Below, piece by piece: positions 56,191 through 64,000 of a stretch of 64,000 nucleotides of DNA. The first letter of the stretch is position 1; the number at the start of each line of letters is the position of its first letter. Below the pieces are notes generated by a model that was not told the origin of the DNA, did not search any database, and saw only the letters and a list, made by a program, of their open reading frames with translations. The stretch is from Euphorbia lathyris (lineage: Eukaryota; Streptophyta; Magnoliopsida; Malpighiales; Euphorbiaceae): positions 13,185,001 through 13,249,000 of the forward strand of contig NC_088914.1 in the NCBI RefSeq assembly GCF_963576675.1. Direction: 5' to 3'. Position numbers and translations under genes: made by a program.

Positions 56191-58459
56191 AAGCAACCAA
56201 TCGCGGAATCAAGCTGCTCGGCAGGACCGGAGCTCGGAGATATGGAAGAGTCGCCACCCACGAATGGGAAAATGAACACCGATCCCTTGCGGGAGACCGG
56301 TGTGGGTTCGGGAAACTTAGGTACGAGCCGAGAAGGCTAGCTCCTTTCCGGAGAAAGGCTACTAGGCACCCCGACATCGCCCGGTTATGAACCACCGGCC
56401 TCCTACTCAGCATGTTAGGCGATAACGGACTAATCGTATACTTCTTTAAGTTTAAAATTCATTTGAAACCCTTTTCTTTCTCTTTTTGGAAACCATTTTG
56501 AGCATATGATATCGAAAAGCCACATCAGTAAAGAATCACCCATTTATGTTTATACATACACAGAGAGGGGGAAGAAAGAAGTGATTTACTTACAACCGTA
56601 TTTAAATGTTATGTTGTGTGTCTATTCTACATTAACTTATTTCCCCAAAACGATGTTTATTACATGGTTCGCACCTTAATCGCCGGTGGAACGATTTAGG
56701 TGCGTTTTAAAACCCCGTTTGATGAAGCTTACCCGAATCGCCGTTGGAACGACTCGAGTAATTGAAAACGTTAAAGTAAAAGCCTTTTAATAAGAAAACG
56801 TGGTTAAACATACAAGTCAATTTTATTTTGTACAAATTCATTAAGAAAGCGATTCAAAATCTCCATTATTAACAAAGAAAACGATTTTGATTACAATGTT
56901 CGCTTAATCCGTCGTTGGAACGGACTAAGGTTTTAAAACATGGTGTTTTGAAGACGATTTGAAATATCAACCAAAATGACTCCATTTATCTACATTAGAG
57001 ATCTAAGAAAGCTCATTAGCTTAAATAATTTAATTGAAAACTCTCTTTTTGTGACTTATTTTCCCCACTTATTTAATGGACTCTCTAACTATTATAATTA
57101 CATCAATAAACACATTTAGGCCCAAAAATTAATTTTTCCAAGTGAAGCCCATTTGAAACATGGAATTATAAATGACCAAAAGAAATAAAGAAAATAATAT
57201 AGATATATGTTTACACATTTTAGCCCAAAAGACATAAAATAAGAGTAAAAGAAAATATACTATCTAATACATATATAAGAAAGAATAATGAAAATAATAT
57301 ATTTAGACTTTAAACATAAGAAAGTAGTGAATGAAATTCATAAATAAGAAAATAGCATTTATCACTCAAAATAATTTTATTTAACAATAATTAAGATAAC
57401 CCAAATATACCCCAAAACTATATATATGTACATAACTAATATAATCCTAATGTCAAAAAGACTATATATTCATCCCTCAATATCTACTAATTATCTCCCA
57501 AAATGCCCAAGTAAATAACATTTAAAATAGAATTTAATGTAATTTAAATGAATAATAATAAAAAAGAAAGTAATATGTACATATACAAAAAATTAGAATA
57601 AAAATGGAATACCAATCTCCTAAAATAATTATATATGTTAAAGTTTTAAAACAATTTCAAAAGAATATATTACATAATTATATATATATATACTAAGGAT
57701 TAAAAGTCTAAAAGTTAAGAGAAATGGACTGAAATGGCATTTTTTACATTTTGGCAGATTTACCGACGGAAGATCCGTCGATAAACAGCATTTAGTGACA
57801 GAATTGGCAAATTACAGCAGCACTCCAACATTTTCCAGATTTATTCAAAAGCTTTAAATTAAATCTAATTCAATCGTTTTGGACTTCCGAACTACCAAAG
57901 ATGGATCATAGTCGAAAACGGAAGTTCCTAAAACGATGTTTTTATTTTAAAAAACGTTATTTGGAAACCTCTTTTAAATTAAAAAACTTATAACTACAAC
58001 ATTTTCGACACTCGAACTACCTTTTTATCGGATCACGGTTCGTATTGGGATATCCAAAACGAGGTTTTTATTTTAAAACAAAACCGAATTTTATTTAACA
58101 CGAAACGAAAATTAAATAAATACGTTAATTAAATAAAACGTGACAAAATAAATAAATAACTAAAGGAATAAAAACTATAGCATAAAAAAAAATAGAAGGA
58201 GAGAATAAATTAAATAAAATAAAGAGTCTAGTCCTCGGATAATACCTTTAATTCGGTATCTGACAGTCGAAGCCGATTGATTCCACGAACCGCGAGCTCC
58301 CGATTTCAATAAAAATTTAGTAAAAATTGAACTTAGGAAATTTGGAATTTTTGAGAAAAAAAATATTTTTCTCAAAAAAAATCCACTCTCTCTCTCTAAA
58401 AATGTTTAGAGTGAGAAAGTTTTTCCCCCCAAAAAGGCCCCCTTTTCACCTTGGGATCT
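56191..58459. other. Non-coding repeat DNA, AT-rich, LTR-like
   Basis: The first about 200 bp (GAGTCGCCACCCACGAATGG, TTAGGTACGAGCCGAGAAGG) resemble segments often found in large plant LTR elements. Three similar small hairpins lie at 56673-56701, 56731-56759 and 56903-56930. The rest to 58.2 kb is AT-rich without coding signal. It may be the LTR or 3' region of an element that also holds the downstream minisatellites. Confidence 0.45.
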
Positions 58460-58465
58460 TATATA
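58460..58465 (+). promoter_or_regulatory. TATA box ahead of the palindrome array
   Basis: TATATA within ATCTTATATAGGGAAAC. A start site 25-32 bp downstream would fall at the first palindromes. Confidence 0.45.
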
Positions 58466-58486
58466 GGGAAACGGATCTCGGAACAA

Positions 58487-58692
58487 TGGGCGACGCCCAA
58501 AAAAAATTGGGCGTCGCCCATTGTGGTTGGGCGGCCGCCCAACAATGTTGGGCGATCGCCCAACGGCGTTAGGCGAGCGCCCAACGCGAGGTTGGGCGCC
58601 CGCGCCCAACCCTCGTCGGGCGTCCGCCCGACGCGTTGGGCGTTCGCCCGACGCGGTTGGGTGCCCGCCCGGCAACCCTCGGGGCGTGCCCC
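58487..58692. repeat. Array of ten short GC-rich palindromes
   Basis: Successive palindromes of the form TTGGGCG-N2-CGCCCAA lie at 58487-58499, 58508-58520, 58527-58542, 58548-58563, 58569-58584, 58592-58609, 58614-58633, 58635-58652, 58655-58677 and 58681-58692. The centres vary (AC, GT, GC, AT, AG and so on) while the arms keep the ability to pair. Even changed arms are matched, for example CGTCGGGCG with CGCCCGACG. Confidence 0.9.
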
Positions 58693-58980
58693 GTGCCGTC
58701 GGACGCGTGCACTCCGTGGCCGCCGAGCGCGCGTTTTGCGCAGCTAGACGCTCGCACGTCGCGACCGCCGAACGCGCGCCCCGCGCTGCCAGGCACGTGT
58801 GCTCAACGGCCCACGAGGGCGCGCACCGCCAGCGGTCCCAGGCATTGCTCGGGCGTCGAGAGCGTGCCACTCGCGGTGCGTCCGACGGACGCCGCGCGCA
58901 CGTCTCGAGCCGTCAAGCGGGCGTTCGACCATCGTCGTCCGCGTGCGGGATGCCGTTGTGTGCCCGCGACGTGCCGTTAA
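58693..58980. other. GC-rich, CpG-dense segment
   Basis: About 290 bp, strikingly GC-rich against AT-rich surroundings, with many CGCGC and GCGCGC steps. Frames are open on both strands because of base composition. I see no recognisable protein. Confidence 0.5.
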
Positions 58981-59292
58981 TTTTTCTCAGCTTATTATTC
59001 TTTATATATTTTTCAAAACTTCCGGAATCAATCGCTTCGACCGTCTTTTTTCAGGTTTTCGTCACAGGTCCTCCGACTCGGTGTCTACAGTTGCCCCTAC
59101 TTTTCTATTTTGACAGTGATGTGTGTGGTTCGAAAACGTTTTTGCTAACGTAACACATGCAATGTAAAATATATAAAAGTAAAAGACACGTAACGAGTAG
59201 GAGGAAACATACCTGACCTTTGCGATGCGCGCTCCGGCGTTGCTCTCTGACTGCATCAGACTCTGCTTCGGGCTGCACCCTAGTTCACGACC
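58981..59292. other. Spacer between GC-rich segment and minisatellites
   Basis: It contains CTCCGACTCGGTGTCTACAG at about 59070-59090, a sequence that recurs near LTR ends in plant genomes by my recollection. No gene is visible. Confidence 0.35.
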
Positions 59293-60352
59293 GCGGGGAT
59301 AATGGCTAAATAGCTACCCTAGTCTACGACCGCGGGGATAATGGCTAAACAGCTACCCTATTTCAAGATTGCGGGGATAATGGCTAAATAGCTACCCTGA
59401 TTTACGACTGCTGGGATAATGGCTAAACAGCTACCCTATTTCAAGATCGCGGGGATAATGGCTAAAAAGCTACCCTATTTCAAGATCGCGGGGATGATGG
59501 CTAAACAGCTACCCTGGTTTACGACTGCGGGGATGATGGCTAAACAGCTACCCTGGTTTACGACTGCGGGGATAATGGCTAAACAGCTACCCTATTTCAA
59601 GATTGCGGGGATAATGGCTAAATAGCTACCCTAATTTACGACTGCGGGGATAATGGCTAAACAGCTACCCTATTTCAAGATTGCGGGGATAATGGCTAAA
59701 TAGCTACCCTGATTTACGACTGCGAGGATAATGGCTAAATAGCTATCCCATTTCAAGATTGCGAGGATAATGGCTAAATAGCTACCCTGATTTACGACTG
59801 CGGGGATAATGGCTAAATAGCTACCCCCTTTCAAGGTTGCGGGGATAATGGCTAAACAGCTACCCTATTTCAAGATCATGGGGATAATGGCTAAACAGCT
59901 ACCTCATTTCGAGATCGCGGGGATAGTGGCTAAACAGCTACCCTATTTCAAGATTGCGGGGATAATGGCTAAACAGCTACCCTATTTCAAGATTGCGGGG
60001 ATAATGGCTAAACAGCTACCCCATTTCAAGATCGCGGGGATAATGGCTAAACAGCTACCCTATTTCAAGATCGCGGGGATAATGGCTAAACAGCTACCCT
60101 ATTTCAAGATCGCGGGGATAATGGCTAAACAGCTACCCTGGTTTACGACTGCGGGGATAATGACTAAACAGCTACCCTATTTCAAGATCGCGGGGATAAT
60201 GGCTAAAAAGCTACCCTATTTCAAGATCGCGGGGATGAGGGCTAAACAGCTACCCTATTTCAAGATTGCGGGGATAATGGCTAAACAGCTACCCTATTTC
60301 AAGATTGCGGGGATAATGGCTAAACAGCTACCCCATTTCAAGATCGCGGGGA
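59293..60352 (+). repeat. 39-bp minisatellite, about 27 units
   Basis: The unit is GCGGGGATAATGGCTAAACA followed by GCTACCCTATTTCAAGATC. Variants alternate TTTCAAGAT with TTTACGACT. All units keep exact 39-bp spacing, so where TAAACAGC is not TAAATAGC the frame translates to repeats of MAKQLPYFKIAGI. Early units carry in-frame TAG. Confidence 0.95.
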
Positions 60353-60753
60353 AGATGGCTAAAAAGCAACTCCGGTCAACGACCGTGAGTCAGATGGCTC
60401 AAAAGCAACTCTGGTCAACGACCGTGAGTCAGATGGCTCAAAAGCAACTCCGGTCAACGACCGTCAGTCAGATGGCTCAAAAGCAACTTCGGTCCACGAA
60501 CGAGAGTCAAATGGCTCAAAAGCAATTTCGGTCCGCGACCGAGAGTCAAATGGCTCAAAAGCAACTCCGGTCTGCGACCGTGAGTCAAATGGCTAAAAAG
60601 CAACTTCGGCCTGCGACCGAGAGTCAAATGGCTCAAAAGTAACTTCGGCCTGCGACCGAGAGTCAAATGGCTCAAAAGCAACTTCGGTCTGCGACCGAGA
60701 GTCAAATGGCTCAAAAGCGACTCCGGTCTGCGATCGTGAGTCAAATGGCTTAA
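60353..60753 (+). repeat. Second 39-bp minisatellite, about 10 units
   Basis: The unit is GATGGCTCAAAAGCAACTCC followed by GGTCAACGACCGTGAGTCA. It is in register with the first array and reads MAQKQLRSTTVSQ per unit. The two arrays share ATGGCT-A/C-AA-AGC at the same place in the unit, so one probably evolved from the other. A single frame covers 59848-60642 across the junction, but I doubt that it is a gene. Confidence 0.9.
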
Positions 60754-61101
60754 AAGCGGGTTCTGTTTCTGGATTTTCTTACCACAATGTTGTCTGTATT
60801 TTCTCACTGGAGCTATCATCTCGACGATTTGATGGGCCCACGTCTTAGTCCGAAATGACATAGACTACTGATTGTTTTTCTGTTGACTGTCGTCTGTATT
60901 TTGACTGGTGTCACTGTTCTGTAAAAATTAGCTGTTGTCTGGAATTGATGTTTTGACAATGTTAGTCACTGTCTGAGAGAAATGCAGGCTGAAACGGACT
61001 GCAAATCGGAGGTCTGTGCACCTGGTAATTAATTATTTACTTTTTACCTTTATGTCAAATCGTACTTTTTCCCTATTTACGGGAATGCTATTCCCTTTTC
61101 C
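60754..61101. other. Upstream region of the PMD gene
   Basis: About 350 bp of non-repetitive DNA with several TGTCTG/CTGTCTG motifs. No open frame. Confidence 0.4.
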
Positions 61102-61108
61102 TATATAA
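61102..61108 (+). promoter_or_regulatory. TATA box of the PMD gene
   Basis: TATATAA within CCTATATAAGGTGG, 80 bp before the ATG. A pyrimidine-rich CTTCTCTCTCCTCTTTCTC leader follows. Confidence 0.6.
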
Positions 61109-61187
61109 GGTGGTGGGGTTTCATTTCAACCCCACACCTTCTCTCTCCTCTTTCTCTCACTAGACTTCAATTTGGATTATTCTCGGG

Positions 61188-63951
61188 ATGGATTTAGACG
61201 AATGGGATGGCACTAGAGGCATGGATGAGGTTTACGTAAACCTGGATAGAGTGGATACCTTCAACGACCCTACAACACACTTGAGCAGGACACGCTGCAA
61301 CGAGGTAAGTGCTTTCTCACTTTTATTTGATTCGAACTCTAGGATTTAGCATTCCTATGCAAACATGATTTGCATGCTAACTCTTAGACTGCCTTAGAGG
61401 ACTTTAGCTAGAAAACGTAAATTCCTTTATTTACACATAACACCTGTTTGTTTTTGTAAGAATGCGCGCTATTGCATGTAAATAGTACACTACGAATTTA
61501 TGCATGTTAACAGTAAAAACGATGTGAATAGCAAAAACGTGAATAGTGCACGTGAATAGTAAAAACGTGAATAGTGCACGTGAATAGTAAAAACTTAGCT
61601 AGTGCACGTGAATAGTAAAAACTTAGCTAGTGCACGTGAATAGTGACAACGTGAATAGTAAAAACTTAGCTAATGCACGTGAATAGTGCACGTGAATAGT
61701 AAAAACTTAGCTAATGTACGTGAATAGTAAAAATGTGAATAGTGCAACGTGAATAGTAAAAACTTAGCTAATGCACGTGAATAGTAAAAACTTAGCTAAT
61801 GCACATGAATAGTAGAACGTGAATAGTGCCAACGTGAATAGTGCACGTGAATAGTAAAAACGTGAATAGTGCATGTAAATAGTGAAAACGACGTGAATAG
61901 TAAAAACTTACCTAATGCACGTTAACGTACGTGAATAGTAAAACCTAATCTACGCTCCTCGTCACCGCAGACGAGAGTGGATCAAAGAATTGACTCAACC
62001 TTACGTGAAGGACCCTACATGAGAGATTTTTTTTACAGAAAATTGGTCCTAACTGACCGGATGCCTCTAGGTTAGATAATGAAAGAATACTTGTTCTTGA
62101 CGCGTTCTTATCAAATGCATGCTTTAGGAGCCGTATTTAAATTTTCTTGTCTTGTTCTTTTTAGTTCATTGAGATTTCGGGGACCACCGTCGAGATTCAC
62201 TCATGGTACGATAGGCTAGGCACCGCGGCGAGAGCCCGCGTGCGCGAGTTGGGCTTCGAGCCCTTTATTGCAGCGCTGCCCCGCACCAACGGGGTATGCG
62301 ATCCTTTTGGCCTACGGGCCTTATGCGAGCGGTGGGCTGACTCGACCCACACCTTCCACCTTTCCTTTGGGGAGATGACCATCTCGCCTCGAGATTTTTC
62401 GCTGTTGACAGGATTGCGAGGGAGCAACACTCCCGTCCCTTTCCACTTTGGTATGATGCGACCACGGGTCGACCCTGCTAGGCTTGCTACCTTGATTGGA
62501 CCGGGAGTTCGTCTATGCGCCAAGTCTACTCCGACGAAGTTTGTCTCTACCGCGAGCCTCTTGAGTAGACGTGATTTCTGCGAGACTGACACTACCGACC
62601 TGGCGGTTCGTAGTTTCTTAGTATATGCTCTGAGTGAGACGATTTTCCGCACGAAGGGCGGGAAGGTACACGCAGGTCTTATTCAAGCACTTAGCGATCT
62701 GGATGCAGTGGCTTCTTATGATTGGGCAGGGGCAGGCTTAGCCTTTCTTTACAAGTTCCTGGATCTGACTTGCCGGAAGCGCAAGGACTTCGGCGGTTAT
62801 ACCTTTGCCCTGCTGGTACGTGACGCCTTCTTGACTTATCCGTCTTATCTTTTTCGCATTTTTCACACTCCTAGTCCTTGTTTTTACCGCAGGTGTGGGC
62901 ATATGAGAGACACATCCTTCCCAGCCGGTCTCGACCTCGATCAAGAGTGCCGAGGCCGCCATTTATGACTCGATGGAGGGACTTCGACTTGAGCGCTGAG
63001 AGGAGACGGACAGTGTCACGGCTTCTGGATCGGATCGACTCGCTGACCCTGAGTCAGGTAGATTTTGCCCCATCGTGCCAGATTTTGGTTTGAGCCTTTC
63101 TGACTTTCCCTTTGTGTATTTTGCTTTAGATTCAGTTCAGGTGGGATGACCTCGACTTCGGCCCTGAGTATGCATACGTGTCGATGATCCAGGAGCAGCA
63201 GTGTGTGCTCACCGGCCCCTGCGTGCGGGCGTGGTATCTAGGGGATCGAGGCATTACCGGGGTTAGAGACGCTCATTGGACGCCGGGTGAGATCCCCATC
63301 TCTATGTTCGCGGTACGGACCCTGCCTTTATCGGTCATTCGTCGGGACCTGACCCGTAGGTATGTTGGTAGAGCGGTGTGGATTCACGCCGGGGGCCGCG
63401 AGCCTTACTTGTCTACTTTACTGAGCGCGAGGGATGCCCCGGCGACAGCGATGGAGGTAGATCCGGTGGCGGACGTGTTTTCGAGAGAGGCGGTCGAGGC
63501 CGTCTTTGGTCAGGCGGAGGTTCCGGTAAGTGATTCCGCCCTCTTTTCATTTTATTCATGATATGCTCGGAGGTTTTATTGTGTGTGTTTTTTTTTGCAA
63601 GAGGGATCTTGGAGGAGTGCCCACTTATCTGATTTTTTTGATGGCACTCAGACTCAGACACCAGCGCGCGAGCAGCCCTACTTCATCGGCGAGTCCTCCA
63701 GCGCAGCCCGACCGGAGAGATCGTCCATAGGCGTGCCTATACCAGGCTACGGGAGGGATTATGCTACGATCCGCTATGACGAGTCTGGGTCACCTTATGT
63801 GGGATTCGAGGCGGCCCCTCCTATCTTCTCCTCGAGGGTCCCGTTTGATCCCTCGGACGCTTCACTGACCACTAGGGAGACCTGTACAGACTACGTGGAT
63901 CTATCCGGCTTCCTACGAGATCGCCTCAGCTTGCGCTGCACCGACCACCTG
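61188..63951 (+). CDS. Plant mobile domain (PMD) protein, multi-exon, continues past the right edge
   Basis: Proposed exons: 61188-61304 (MDLDEWDGTRGMDEVYVNLD), 61971 to about 62030-62070, about 62165-62815, 62893-63057, 63130-63525 and 63604-63951. All listed junctions are GT-AG and phase 0 except the second donor, which I could not settle. Exon 3 carries the PMD core: ELGFEPFIAALPRTNG, LCERWADSTHTFHLSFGEMT, SPRDFSLLTGLRG and DFGGYTFALL, joined in frame to VWAYERHILPS. PMD proteins include MAIN/MAIL1-type nuclear factors for silencing and genome stability, and many copies carried by transposons. Here minisatellites upstream, tandem repeats in intron 1 and neighbouring LTR elements favour an element-borne copy. 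No stop interrupts the proposed exons; the end is outside the window. Confidence 0.75.
61505..61940 (+). repeat. Short tandem repeats in PMD intron 1
   Basis: More than 20 copies of GTGAATAGT in compound units such as CACGTGAATAGTAAAAAC and TTAGCTAATG, spacing 14-28 bp. They fill most of the 666-bp intron (61305-61970). Confidence 0.9.
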
Positions 63952-64000
63952 GTATGTATCATTACTGTACTTTAGTGTAGTGAAATGTATGCATGTATGT

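Noticed and set aside
58406..59153. Long overlapping ORFs on both strands in the GC-rich segment
   Set aside because: Open frames in most registers come from the GC-rich, stop-poor composition. The Arg/Ala/Pro-rich translations look like no known protein.
59848..60642. 264-codon ORF as a repeat protein gene
   Set aside because: It is a translated minisatellite; the same units carry stops upstream, and there is no unique flanking sequence or clear promoter. Kept as a repeat and a finding only.
61505..61940. CRISPR or satellite array in the PMD intron
   Set aside because: GTGAATAGT units have irregular spacing and no spacers. They are simple compound tandem repeats.

Overview
This is a repeat-rich eudicot plant nuclear region. 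The evidence is two-exon CYP71-type P450 genes, an Ole e 6-like cysteine-rich secreted protein gene, plant lineages of Ty3/gypsy elements (Athila, Tat), Ty1/copia, hAT, Mutator, Stowaway and Emigrant-type elements, and a plant mobile domain (PMD) gene. I cannot name the species. The P450s look like the CYP71D/CYP726 group, but that is a family-level judgement by eye.

Layout. 1-1165: 5' end of a Tat-lineage gypsy element on the minus strand, running off the left edge. 1.4-5.3 kb: broken Ole e 6-like copy split by a 2.59-kb solo LTR. 5.4-9.2 kb: one unexplained 142-codon ORF and several MITEs. 9.4-15.6 kb: CYP71 copy 1, with an intron swollen to 4.4 kb by nested elements and a LINE fragment in its last exon. 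16.6-17.2 kb: copia relic. 19.6-21.3 kb: 1.45-kb Mutator-like foldback element beside a CYP71 exon relic. 22.2-24.1 kb: CYP71 copy 2, a pseudogene, followed by the same copia relic. 28.1-38.4 kb: complete but decayed Athila element nested in that copia gag. 39.4-43.1 kb: gag-protease-only LTR element. 44.1-44.9 kb: intact Ole e 6-like gene. 46.2-47.0 kb: CYP71 relic. 47.1-50.9 kb: decayed hAT element. 51.1-56.2 kb: truncated Tat element. 56.2-61 kb: non-coding DNA rich in palindromes and minisatellites. 61.2 kb to the right edge: spliced PMD gene.

The only host genes with a good case for intact coding are the Ole e 6-like gene and perhaps the PMD gene, which may itself belong to a mobile element. 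CYP71 copy 1 is open, but its last ~36 residues are replaced by LINE RNase H sequence. The Ole e 6-like and CYP71 copies occur as repeated blocks (about 1.4-15.6, 19.3-24.1 and 44-47 kb), so an ancestral two-gene unit was duplicated locally and then eroded. Because one copy is often the empty site for an insertion in another, many insertions can be dated relative to the duplication. Comparisons between copies were made by eye.
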